Source: Prolixibacteraceae bacterium UBA6029 (lineage in GTDB: Bacteria > Bacteroidota > Bacteroidia > Bacteroidales > Prolixibacteraceae). From it: a DNA stretch of 64,000 nt. Under the pieces are notes generated by a model. It did no database searches. It saw nothing but the letters and a program-made list of their open reading frames with translations, and was not told where the DNA came from. Where the stretch lies: the NCBI GenBank assembly GCA_002429385.1, contig DIZL01000020.1, positions 26,862 to 90,861 on the forward strand. Reading direction: 5' to 3'. A program made the translations under genes and the position numbers. The stretch's first letter is position 1. Each line of letters opens with the position of its first letter. Positions 9,174 through 16,968 of the stretch are shown piece after piece.

Positions 9174-9214
9174 AAAGGCTGCCAAAATTCTGAATGGCAG
9201 CCTTCCTTCTTTTA
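9174..9214. terminator. Bidirectional intrinsic terminator
   Basis: Stem AGGCTGCCA (9176-9184) pairs with TGGCAGCCT (9195-9203). A-rich and T-rich flanks on the two sides suit termination of both purC and the convergent gene at 9227-9835. Confidence 0.75.
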
Positions 9215-9226
9215 ACCCGTAAGCTA

Positions 9227-9835
9227 TTAAAACCCCGCTGAAATAGTAATTCCTATTGGTGAAGGTACAATCACATATCCTCGTGGTGAAAGCTGGAAGA
9301 ATAGGTCTCCGTTTCTGAAAAACACCTCTCCGTTTAGACAGATCCGCTCGCAATCAAAAGGAAGTTCCCTGAAGAAGATGTTTCGGGGAGGGTCAATCAT
9401 ACAATACCCTATACCCTGGCGGTAGTTATAGAAATGATTTCCATAATAGTAGTAATTACCGTGATCATGATTAAAGACAATCGGGTTGTGATCAAACCTC
9501 TGGTAAACCCGCCCATATCCCGGATGATCGTAATAGTCGCGATTGCCGCGGTTATAATTCCCTGAATATTGTGGTCTGTATTCGCTACGTTCACTGTGAC
9601 TATTCCAGTTCTGCCGTTGATAATTCCGTTCCCCTCCATATCTTTTATCATTTTGAGAGATTCTTTTCTCATTTCGATCTGAAGTCCGGTATTCTTTTTT
9701 GGATTGTTTATGAATATTCCTTATTCTTCCTTCGTTGTGCCGTTCCTGGGCATTTGTTGCAATTGTTGAAGCAATAAGCGCTAAAGAAAGTATCGCAACC
9801 GGGAAAAATCTCCCTATTTTATCTGTCGTTTTCAT
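9227..9835 (-). CDS. Secreted Tyr/Asn/Arg-rich protein, possibly DUF6515-like
   Basis: 202 residues with a clear signal peptide (residues 1-30, cleavage after TNAQ). Residues 31-120 are low-complexity and rich in Arg, Asn, Tyr and His, including NYRQ and GNYYYYGN patches. The C-terminal ~80 residues look like a small folded domain ending GYVIVPSPIGITISAGF, reminiscent of DUF6515 (not verified). The protein should be periplasmic or exported. It is convergent with purC. No function can be assigned. Confidence 0.7.
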   Translation of the reverse strand: MKTTDKIGRFFPVAILSLALIASTIATNAQERHNEGRIRNIHKQSKKEYRTSDRNEKRISQNDKRYGGERNYQRQNWNSHSERSEYRPQYSGNYNRGNRDYYDHPGYGRVYQRFDHNPIVFNHDHGNYYYYGNHFYNYRQGIGYCMIDPPRNIFFRELPFDCERICLNGEVFFRNGDLFFQLSPRGYVIVPSPIGITISAGF

Positions 9836-10088
9836 GGCTTTAATTTTTATAGTGTTTCAATCTATTTAAGAACTTTACCGGTAGTCTGACTGGTATAAAA
9901 CAAAGCCTGTGCCAAATTGGATAAATCGGAAACTAATATTTGTACATCCTGATCGAAATTTTTAATCATGTCTTCTATTCAATTATTAAATCACTGAATA
10001 ACAGAACAATTAAACCCCTGTCATGATGAATGTGCGTATCTAATTTGAACTAAATATGGTTCACTGGAAAAACAATGAGAAATTAATT
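9836..10088. other. Intergenic region without a gene
   Basis: AT-rich. An imperfect palindrome ACCGGTAGTCTGACTGGT lies at about 9879-9896, upstream of the minus-strand gene, and could be an operator. Nothing else is supported. Confidence 0.4.
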
Positions 10089-10412
10089 AGTGTCTGCTGA
10101 AAAACCGGATGGATCCAAATAGTTATTACAATTGAAACAGCATTAAAACGTGGAAATTGATGGATCAGATTCAATCCTTTCCTAGTATTGATTCTAAAAG
10201 CCATTGTCTGTTCAAGGTTAAAGTGTTGTTTGGTTCTCCCATTTATTGGCCATCTAACAGAGTCGATAATTATTTGAAACTTATTCATTAGTTATTAGAA
10301 GCCTATTCGATAATTATTCGAAGAAAATTGAACTATCTTCGAATAACCTTCGAATAACTTTCTAATAATCTTCGAATAACGTAAAGAGTTGATGGCTCCA
10401 TTAAAGCGATTG
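10089..10412 (-). repeat. Interspersed repeat, copy 1
   Basis: The reverse complement aligns with 47496-47785. Shared parts, read on the minus strand: a TCGCTTTAATGGAGCC segment (~10400), an array of GTTATTCGAA / TTATTAGAA units (10287-10380), AATGAATAAGTTTCAAATAATT-like sequence, a ~70-base near-identical block (GGGAGAACCAA...CAATGGCTTTTAGAATC) and an end CCATCCGGTTTTTCAGCAG (~10092-10112). A 75-codon ORF (10061-10288, minus) spans it. Differences between the copies are mostly amino-acid changing, so conservation seems to be at the DNA or RNA level. Confidence 0.65.
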
Positions 10413-10522
10413 TACCAATCGGGAAGGATTGGCGAAAGGATATCAATCCCTCTGAAAACCATAAAGTGTTAACCGGCAAGGAAAACAATTTCAGGTCAGG
10501 GGATTTATAGACTAATTATTGT

Positions 10523-10530
10523 TATTTTTG
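10523..10530 (+). promoter_or_regulatory. -7 promoter element of ruvX-def
   Basis: TATTTTTG fits TAnnTTTG, 16 bases before the GTG start at 10547. Confidence 0.5.
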
Positions 10531-10546
10531 CCGCAAATTGTTAGTT

Positions 10547-10969
10547 GTGGGACGAATCTTAGCTATTGACTACGGGAAAAAACGTGTTGGAATTGCAGTA
10601 ACTGATCCGCTTCAGATGATTGCAACGCGGTTGACCACAGTGGCCAGTCATGAAATCTGGAATTTTCTGAAAGCTTATTTCGAGAAGGAAGAGGTTGAGA
10701 AAGTTATCGTGGGATATCCCATGCAAATGAACAATCAGCCATCAGAAGCGGTTATTTATATTAATCCGTTTCTGAAAAAGTTTCAGAAGGATTTTCCGGC
10801 CATGCCTTTAGAACAGGTTGATGAGCGGTTTACCTCGAAGATGGCGTTTCAAACGATGATTGATGCCGGATTAAAGAAAAAAGACCGGCAAAACAAAGGA
10901 ACGATTGATGGTGTAAGTGCAACCATTATATTACAAAGTTATTTAGAACAAAAAAAATACAATCAATGA
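10547..10969 (+). CDS. ruvX: Putative Holliday junction resolvase RuvX/YqgF
   Basis: 140 residues from the GTG at 10547, giving the family-typical opening MGRILAIDYGKKRVGIAVTD. A TTG at 10538 would add three residues but falls where the transcript should begin. The RNase H-like fold carries acidic residues in LAIDYG, in the VDERFTS motif (~residue 97) and in GTIDGVSATIIL near the end. The family is implicated in Holliday junction resolution or 16S rRNA 5' processing. It overlaps def by four bases (ATGA). Confidence 0.92.
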   Translation: MGRILAIDYGKKRVGIAVTDPLQMIATRLTTVASHEIWNFLKAYFEKEEVEKVIVGYPMQMNNQPSEAVIYINPFLKKFQKDFPAMPLEQVDERFTSKMAFQTMIDAGLKKKDRQNKGTIDGVSATIILQSYLEQKKYNQ

Positions 10970-11517
10970 TTTATCCGATTACCGTATATGGCGATCCTAT
11001 ACTCCGAAAAAAAACAGAACCGATTACAAAAGATTTTAAGGATCTGAAAGGTTTTATTCAAAACATGTTCGATACCATGTATGCCTCTGACGGGGTTGGG
11101 TTGGCTGCCCCACAGGTTGGACAGGCTATACGCATTTTTATACTTGATTCAACTTCCACCGATGATGAAGAGCCTGAAGGAATAAAAAAGGCTTTTATCA
11201 ATCCTCAGATACTTGAGAAATTTGGCGATGAATGGGTAATGAATGAAGGTTGCCTTAGCTTACCCGAAATACGGGAGGATGTGCAACGACCTGAATCCAT
11301 CAGGATTAAATACATGGATGAAGATTTTAATGAATATGACGAGACTTACAGTGGTTTCAATTCAAGGGTTATTCAGCACGAATACGATCATTTGGATGGC
11401 ATTTTATTTGTCGATTACCTGAATCCATTGAGAAAGAGAATACTGAAGACAAAATTAACCGCCATTTCAAAGGGGAAAGTCATCCCCAAATACCGGATAA
11501 AAGTTCCCGGGAAATAA
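10966..11517 (+). CDS. def: Peptide deformylase
   Basis: 183 residues, normal length. It removes the formyl group from the N-terminal methionine of new proteins, using a metal. All three signature motifs are present: GVGLAAPQVG (residues ~45-54), EGCLSLPE with the metal-ligand Cys (~104), and QHEYDHLDG with the two His ligands and catalytic Glu (~145). It starts inside the ruvX stop (ATGA at 10966-10969), indicating translational coupling. Confidence 0.97.
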   Translation: MIYPITVYGDPILRKKTEPITKDFKDLKGFIQNMFDTMYASDGVGLAAPQVGQAIRIFILDSTSTDDEEPEGIKKAFINPQILEKFGDEWVMNEGCLSLPEIREDVQRPESIRIKYMDEDFNEYDETYSGFNSRVIQHEYDHLDGILFVDYLNPLRKRILKTKLTAISKGKVIPKYRIKVPGK

Positions 11518-11637
11518 AACTTATGGTTTTTTCGTATCCGGATTTTAAATTTGTAAAAATTCACTCAATTAGCAAAATTCAGGGATACAATTAAAACCAA
11601 GCATAAGCTATTTTCGTATCTGGCAGAAAATAAAAAG

Positions 11638-13647
11638 ATGCCGGTTTTGGGTAACGTGTTCCAAAAAATACCATTTATACGCATTACCAGCCTGTTTCTG
11701 GCCGGTATACTGCTGAGCGATTTCCTGAATTTTGCTTCGCTGTGGATTGGGGTTCTGTTATTCCTACTGATTTCAGTCCTGATTTTTGGATGGCGCCGCA
11801 ATAATTACACTTTACATCGGATCCAAAATGCACTGATTTCTGTTTGTGTAGTCCTGTCAGGAGTCATTTATCCCCATTCATTTCCTGAGAAGCTGCAGCC
11901 CGGATTTGAAAATAAGGATTATTTCTTAGCCGAAGTATGCCAGAAACCGGCTGAAAAGGCGAAAACCTTTCAAACCATACTGCGGATCAGAAATAAAACA
12001 CTGATACATCCTGAAATGGTTACCGCCTTTTTCAGTAAAGAAAATTTCGACTCCACCATTACAACAGGCGACCAATTAGCGCTTTTCGCCAGGCCTCAGG
12101 AAATCAGTAATCCGGGGAACCCATTTGAGATCGATTACCGAAAGATCATGCACCAGAGAGGTATTTGGTTTTCGGTGTACCTGGACAAAGGAACTTATTT
12201 AAAAACAGGCCATCACTCCTACGGATTGATGGTTCTGGCAGAAAAGACCAGGGACAGGCTTATTACTCTTCTGACAACCGTCATGCCCCAGCGGGAAGAG
12301 CGTTCGGTGGTTTCTGCTTTAACTCTTGGATACCGGTCAGAAATTGACCAGGAAACGCTGAACTATTTTGCTTCGACCGGAGCCATGCATGTGTTATCGG
12401 TTTCAGGATTGCATGTTGCATTGATCTATTTTATTTTGGGATTTTTGTTCTCGTTCCTTAAAAGAGGAAAAACAGGATCGGTCATCTTCTATATCGTCAT
12501 GATACTGTTTCTATGGATTTATGCCTTTCTCACCGGGTTTTCTCCTGCAGTTCAGCGTGCAACTGTAATGTTCACATTCGTAATTCTGGGGAACAGCCTG
12601 CGAAGACCGGTCAATATTTACAACTCATTAACTGCCTCCGTTCTATTTCTGATCCTGTTGAGTCCAAATGTACTTTTGGATATAGGATTTCAACTTTCGT
12701 ACCTAGCCGTTTTGGGAATCGTAATCATTCAGCCTGCCTTGAATGGACTGCTTGAAATAACCAATCCTTTTTTAAAATGGTGCTGGAGTCTGTTTACAGT
12801 TTCAGTTGCAGCCCAAATCATAACTTTCCCGTTGTGCATCTTCTATTTCAATCAATTCCCGAATTTTTTCTGGCTAAGTAGTTATGCTGTAATCCCGATC
12901 ACCACCCTTATTATCTGGCTGACAATGGCATTTTTTGTAATCAGTCCGATACATGGCTTTGCACTGTTTATTGGAATGCTCATTCAAAAGATTACCTATG
13001 TGATGCTTTACCTGTTAAAAGCAATTGACGCTTCTCCACTGGCCCTCACTAAGGGAATAGTCATCAATTTACCACAGGTGTATGTCTTATTTGGGTGTAT
13101 CTCGGCCATAATCATTTTCCTTTATTCGAAGAAAAAAGTATGGCTATATGCCACACTTACTCTCCTACTTCTTTTTCAGACGATTGAACTTCAGGAAAAA
13201 GGAAAAGTGTACAATCAAAATAGTATATGGATTTACAACACAAAAAGCCTGATGATTCATTTAATCAACGGCAGGAATAATTACCTCGTTACAAATGCTT
13301 CGGAAAAGCTTTCTGAAACAGAACTGAAAATGCTGGAAAGGGTTTGCAGTCACAGGAAACTGGATAAAACGCTGGTTATACCTTATGAGCCATCAAGATC
13401 GGTTAAGTTAAGGGATTTGATTCTGAAAGATAATTGTCTGGAATTCGCCAACAGCAGGATACGCCTCATTTCTTCAAATAAATACAGACCAAAACCCGAT
13501 CAGATTGAACTGACTATTTTTCCCGGGAAAACACATGCAAAATCCCTGACAAGAATAATTTGTTTGCGGAAGCCCGGATTGACTAAGACCAAAGGTACGG
13601 ACATGATTCAGAAAGGGGCATTTTATGCCGATTTGAGGCGGGAATAA
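11638..13647 (+). CDS. comEC: ComEC/Rec2 family DNA-uptake channel protein
   Basis: 669 residues. The order is N-terminal membrane helices, an OB-like DUF4131 region (~95-190), then the polytopic Competence domain (~225-500) with TLGYRSEID and STGAMHVLSVSGLHVALIYFI. The C-terminal ~140 residues replace the metallo-beta-lactamase domain found in Bacillus ComEC, a common state in Bacteroidota. ComEC carries single-stranded DNA across the inner membrane during transformation. It follows def by 120 bases and is convergent with the next gene. Whether the organism is competent cannot be told. Confidence 0.9.
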   Translation: MPVLGNVFQKIPFIRITSLFLAGILLSDFLNFASLWIGVLLFLLISVLIFGWRRNNYTLHRIQNALISVCVVLSGVIYPHSFPEKLQPGFENKDYFLAEVCQKPAEKAKTFQTILRIRNKTLIHPEMVTAFFSKENFDSTITTGDQLALFARPQEISNPGNPFEIDYRKIMHQRGIWFSVYLDKGTYLKTGHHSYGLMVLAEKTRDRLITLLTTVMPQREERSVVSALTLGYRSEIDQETLNYFASTGAMHVLSVSGLHVALIYFILGFLFSFLKRGKTGSVIFYIVMILFLWIYAFLTGFSPAVQRATVMFTFVILGNSLRRPVNIYNSLTASVLFLILLSPNVLLDIGFQLSYLAVLGIVIIQPALNGLLEITNPFLKWCWSLFTVSVAAQIITFPLCIFYFNQFPNFFWLSSYAVIPITTLIIWLTMAFFVISPIHGFALFIGMLIQKITYVMLYLLKAIDASPLALTKGIVINLPQVYVLFGCISAIIIFLYSKKKVWLYATLTLLLLFQTIELQEKGKVYNQNSIWIYNTKSLMIHLINGRNNYLVTNASEKLSETELKMLERVCSHRKLDKTLVIPYEPSRSVKLRDLILKDNCLEFANSRIRLISSNKYRPKPDQIELTIFPGKTHAKSLTRIICLRKPGLTKTKGTDMIQKGAFYADLRRE

Positions 13648-13659
13648 TCATCACCAATG

Positions 13660-14274
13660 TTAATCTTCAAAAACGCCTTTGCCCTGGCGGACAACAACCG
13701 GAGTTTCTTCGGTACAATCGATGATTGTAGACGGAACATTATCTCCATAGCCTCCGTCAATAACGATATCAGCAATATCCAGGAATTTTTCATGAATCAG
13801 CTCAGGATCGGTAGAATATTCAATAATCTCATCTTCATCATGGACTGATGTGGACATGATGGGGTTTCCAAGAGTGCGCACTATCTCGATGATGATTGAA
13901 TTGTCAGGGATACGAATGCCGATCGTTTTCTTTTTACCCTTAAAATATTTAGGCACATTGCTGTTTGCATTCAATATAAATGTAAACGGACCCGGCAAAT
14001 AGCGTTTTAAGAGTTTAAATACCGAATTGGAAACAGGTTTTGAATAATCTGAAAGGTGGCTCAAATCGCTGCAGATAAGCGAGAAGTTCGATTTTTCGAC
14101 AGTTACATTCTTGTAACGGGCAATTTTTTCAACTGCTTTGGCATTGGTAATATCGCAACCCAGTCCATAAACAGTATCTGTCGGATATACTATTATTCCT
14201 CCGTTTTGGAGTACATTAACAACCTGTCTGATATCCTTTGGATTGGGGTTCTCCGGATATATTTTAATTATCAT
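13660..14274 (-). CDS. L-threonylcarbamoyladenylate synthase-type protein (TsaC/YciO/YrdC)
   Basis: 204 residues comprising a single YrdC domain without the Sua5 C-terminal extension. Visible motifs are GGIIVYPTDTVYGLGCD (residues ~25-41), the KRYLPGPFTFIL segment and PSTIIDCTEETPVVVRQGKG at the end. TsaC makes threonylcarbamoyl-AMP for tRNA t6A37; YciO is a close paralogue with weaker activity. From sequence alone I cannot choose between them. Only 12 bases separate it from the convergent comEC stop. Confidence 0.9.
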   Translation of the reverse strand: MIIKIYPENPNPKDIRQVVNVLQNGGIIVYPTDTVYGLGCDITNAKAVEKIARYKNVTVEKSNFSLICSDLSHLSDYSKPVSNSVFKLLKRYLPGPFTFILNANSNVPKYFKGKKKTIGIRIPDNSIIIEIVRTLGNPIMSTSVHDEDEIIEYSTDPELIHEKFLDIADIVIDGGYGDNVPSTIIDCTEETPVVVRQGKGVFED

Positions 14275-14307
14275 TTTGCCTGCATTTTCTTACGGGCGTA
14301 AATTTAG

Positions 14308-14315
14308 TAATTTTG
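14308..14315 (+). promoter_or_regulatory. -7 promoter element of mnmD
   Basis: TAATTTTG fits TAnnTTTG. It overlaps a possible TTG start at 14313, which argues for the ATG at 14343. Confidence 0.5.
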
Positions 14316-14342
14316 GAACGGTTTTCATCTAATTTACAAAAT

Positions 14343-15011
14343 ATGGACAAAGAGTTTATCATTACTGAAGATGGCTCACACACAATCTATCTTCCTGAAA
14401 TTAACGAACATTATCATTCGGTTCATGGCGCAATTCAGGAATCTAAACACATCTACATCGAACAGGGATTGCTTCAGACAACAGGAAATCCGGTCACAAT
14501 CCTGGAAATTGGATTTGGAACCGGATTAAATGCTTACCTGACCTATTGTTATGCGAAGGAAAAAAAGCTGAATGTCAATTATATAAGTTTGGAAAAGTAT
14601 CCGTTAACTAAAGATGAATATGAGCAATTAAACTATGCAAATAATATTTTTCCTGAATCTTCGTTTGTGTTTCAACAAATACATGGTGCTGAGTGGAATA
14701 CTGTTGTTGAGATTTCACCGGAGTTTAAGCTTCACAAGATTCAGGCTGATTTATTGACCTACCGGTTTAATCCCACTCCCCAATTTGATTTGGTTTACTA
14801 TGATGCCTTTGCACCCGGTAAGCAAGCTGAGATGTGGACGGAAGAAATCCTTCACCGGGTTGGGGCAACCGTGAAAAAAGGTGGAATTCTTGTCACTTAT
14901 TGTGCCAAAGGCTCTATACGAAGGGCATTTACCGACGCAGGATTCCTAATGGAACGTATTCCGGGTCCAACGGGTAAAAAAGAAATCCTGCGAGGTAAAA
15001 AGACCATTTAA
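14343..15011 (+). CDS. mnmD: tRNA 5-methylaminomethyl-2-thiouridine methyltransferase domain protein (MnmD)
   Basis: 222 residues from the ATG at 14343. A Rossmann methyltransferase with SAM motif ILEIGFGTGLNAYL (residues ~56-70) and YYDAFAPGKQAEMWT (~163), the hallmark of the MnmC methyltransferase domain (DUF752/Methyltransf_30). It completes mnm5 on the wobble uridine of certain tRNAs. It stands alone without the FAD-dependent MnmC oxidase domain, the usual state in Bacteroidota. The TTG start ten codons earlier lies inside the promoter element. Confidence 0.9.
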   Translation: MDKEFIITEDGSHTIYLPEINEHYHSVHGAIQESKHIYIEQGLLQTTGNPVTILEIGFGTGLNAYLTYCYAKEKKLNVNYISLEKYPLTKDEYEQLNYANNIFPESSFVFQQIHGAEWNTVVEISPEFKLHKIQADLLTYRFNPTPQFDLVYYDAFAPGKQAEMWTEEILHRVGATVKKGGILVTYCAKGSIRRAFTDAGFLMERIPGPTGKKEILRGKKTI

Positions 15012-15070
15012 GTTTTTCGCTGATATTAAAAATTAATCTATATTCGTACCCTGAAATTCAAATTGAAATA

Positions 15071-15682
15071 ATGTCTGAATATCATTTCAAAGACGCACTG
15101 GAAGAGTTCTCGTATTCGTTGGGATTAACCATTTCCTCCAACCTCATCCAATCGGGAGTTAGTAACATTGATGCATTGCAGTTTTTAGCCGGACTTCAGG
15201 ATACATTTGCCGGAAATAAGCCAAAAGTTTCAATGGAAAAGGCGAATCAGACCATACAGGAATTCATGCTGGCAAATAATGAAGAAGAAGCAAGCAAAAA
15301 TTTGGAGGAAGGTTATTTATACCTGTCCAATAACCTTAATAATGAAGGAGTCCGGGAGACTGAATCGGGTTTGCAATATAAGATACTAAAAGAAGGTTAT
15401 GGCGAAAATCCGACTATAGATGACCATGTAAAATGTCATTATCACGGAGTTCTGCTCAACGGGACTGTATTCGACAGCTCCATCGAGCGCAAGCAGGCTG
15501 CTGTATTTCCTGTTAATACAATGGTTGATGGATGGCAGGAAGCTCTTTTAATGATGAAAGTTGGCGCCAAATGGCGTCTGTTTATTCCTTCAGACCTGGC
15601 CTATGGTGATCAGGGAGCAGCGGGATTAATCGGGCCGAATGCAACATTAATTTTTGACGTTGAATTATTAGAAATTGTTTAA
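15071..15682 (+). CDS. FKBP-type peptidyl-prolyl isomerase, no signal peptide
   Basis: 203 residues. Residues 1-100 form the helical dimerisation region of the Mip/FkpA type (KDALEEFSYSLGL...). Residues 110-203 form the FKBP domain (GLQYKILKEGYG, NGTVFDSS, VDGWQEALLMMKVGAKWRLFIPSDLAYG). It speeds cis-trans isomerisation of prolyl bonds. Most relatives are exported, but this one starts without a signal peptide and is probably cytosolic. It is followed after 17 bases by an exported paralogue, suggesting tandem duplication and an operon. Confidence 0.93.
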   Translation: MSEYHFKDALEEFSYSLGLTISSNLIQSGVSNIDALQFLAGLQDTFAGNKPKVSMEKANQTIQEFMLANNEEEASKNLEEGYLYLSNNLNNEGVRETESGLQYKILKEGYGENPTIDDHVKCHYHGVLLNGTVFDSSIERKQAAVFPVNTMVDGWQEALLMMKVGAKWRLFIPSDLAYGDQGAAGLIGPNATLIFDVELLEIV

Positions 15683-15699
15683 TTAAATATAGAAAAAAC

Positions 15700-16425
15700 A
15701 TGAAGTTAAGATCTTTTATTTATGCATCAGCACTCGTATTGACAGTAGGGGTTGCAGGATGCCAGAATTCGAGCAAAAGTGGCGAGGTAACTCTTGCAAG
15801 TAAAAACGACTCTGTTAGTTACTCATTGGGAGTACTCATTGGCGAGAACAACAAACAGCAAATGAAAGGCGCCCCCGGCGTTGATCAATTGAATAAGGAA
15901 ATCCTTATTGCCGGATTTTTGAAAGCTTTTAAAGGTGATTCAGTTCAGATTAAACCAGCAAAAGCCAATGCAAATATTCAGGCCTTTTTTAGCCAGGTTT
16001 CAAAAGTTGAAGGTGAAAAGAACCTAAAAGCCGGAACAGAATTTCTTGCTGCCAATAAAACTAAGGATGGAGTCGTTACTCTTCCAAGTGGTCTTCAATA
16101 CAAAATCATCAAAGCCGGTACAGGTGTAAAACCAAAAGCAGAAGATCAGGTTAAATGTAATTACGAAGGAAAAACCCTTGAAGGTAAAGTGTTTGATAGT
16201 TCAATGAAACGCAATGAGCCTGCAGTATTTCCTGTAAACCGTGTGATTCCAGGATGGACTGAAGCATTACAACTGATGCCTATTGGTTCAAAATGGGAAT
16301 TGTATATCCCGGCAGCATTAGCTTATGGAGAAAAAGGTGCAGGACAGGATATCAAACCAAATTCAACCCTCATTTTCGAAGTTGAATTACTCGAAATTGT
16401 AAAGCCTGAAGCTGTAAAGAAATAA
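15700..16425 (+). CDS. FKBP-type peptidyl-prolyl isomerase lipoprotein
   Basis: 241 residues with a lipoprotein signal and lipobox GVAGC (Cys21). The N-terminal half is an Mip/FkpA-like helical dimerisation domain; the C-terminal half is an FKBP domain (GLQYKIIKAGTG, EGKVFDSS, PGWTEALQLMPIGSKWELYIPAALAYGEKGAG). It should help fold envelope proteins. It is a tandem paralogue of the preceding cytosolic form and is followed by a strong terminator, so the pair is likely one transcript. Confidence 0.95.
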   Translation: MKLRSFIYASALVLTVGVAGCQNSSKSGEVTLASKNDSVSYSLGVLIGENNKQQMKGAPGVDQLNKEILIAGFLKAFKGDSVQIKPAKANANIQAFFSQVSKVEGEKNLKAGTEFLAANKTKDGVVTLPSGLQYKIIKAGTGVKPKAEDQVKCNYEGKTLEGKVFDSSMKRNEPAVFPVNRVIPGWTEALQLMPIGSKWELYIPAALAYGEKGAGQDIKPNSTLIFEVELLEIVKPEAVKK

Positions 16426-16444
16426 TTGAATAATTTACATTGAA

Positions 16445-16479
16445 ACACTCTTGCAGGATTTGTGCAAGAGTGTTTTTTT
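16445..16479 (+). terminator. Intrinsic terminator of the FKBP pair
   Basis: An 11-bp perfect stem, ACACTCTTGCA (16445-16455) with TGCAAGAGTGT (16463-16473), is followed by a T run. Confidence 0.9.
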
Positions 16480-16518
16480 ATTTATCTTTATTTAAGCTAA
16501 CTAATACAAGAAAATATC

Positions 16519-16890
16519 ATGAGTATGCAGGTTAAGGGTACTTTACTTCAGATTCTGAAAATTGAATCAGGTGTAAGTAAGGCTGGTAAAGAATGGAAGA
16601 AACAGGATTTTGTAATTGAAACCAATGAGCAATTCCCCAAAAAGGTGTGTTTTACGCTCTTTGGTGACAAAATTTCATTAATCGACGGAATAACTGAAGG
16701 CACAGAGATTGAAGTCTTCTTTTCGCTTGAATCGCGCGATTTTAATGGGAAATGGTACCACAACATCAATGCATGGAAAATTGAGCGTGGAGAGGCTGTT
16801 AATGCAGCAAGAACTTATCCTCCTGAATTTACATCAGGTGATGTTCCGCCCGAGTTAGCAGATGATTCAGGCAACGATCTTCCATTCTAA
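16519..16890 (+). CDS. DUF3127 OB-fold-like protein with SSB-like tail
   Basis: 123 residues, typical DUF3127 length. The first ~90 residues have an OB-fold pattern (VKGTLLQILKIESG, GKEWKKQDFVIET, VCFTLFGDK, GTEIEVFFSLESRDFNGKWYHNINAWKI). The C-terminus is acidic and ends DDSGNDLPF, much like the D-D-x-P-F tip of single-stranded DNA-binding proteins that recruits partners. It is flanked by terminators on both sides, so it is monocistronic. Function is unknown; a nucleic-acid role is an inference from fold and tail. Confidence 0.88.
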   Translation: MSMQVKGTLLQILKIESGVSKAGKEWKKQDFVIETNEQFPKKVCFTLFGDKISLIDGITEGTEIEVFFSLESRDFNGKWYHNINAWKIERGEAVNAARTYPPEFTSGDVPPELADDSGNDLPF

Positions 16891-16896
16891 AGAAAA

Positions 16897-16932
16897 GGGG
16901 CAATATTCGAAATCGAATGTTGCCTCTTTTTT
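16897..16932. terminator. Intrinsic terminator
   Basis: Stem GGGGCAATATTCG (16897-16909) pairs with CGAATGTTGCCTC (16914-16926), followed by a T run. It ends the DUF3127 gene and may also act on the convergent regulator gene. Confidence 0.85.
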
Positions 16933-16968
16933 TACACCTTATCGTTAAGAGCGAAGAATTCGTGTTTA

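Noticed and set aside
10061..10288. 75-codon ORF (minus) in repeat copy 1, with a relative at 47613-47825
   Set aside because: Most differences between the two copies change amino acids and the 3' halves diverge, so DNA-level conservation explains the similarity better. Treated as part of the repeat.
10287..10380. CRISPR array or origin iterons in the TTCGAATAA repeats
   Set aside because: Units are only 9-12 bases, imperfect and without unique spacers; they recur in the second repeat copy, so they belong to the interspersed element.
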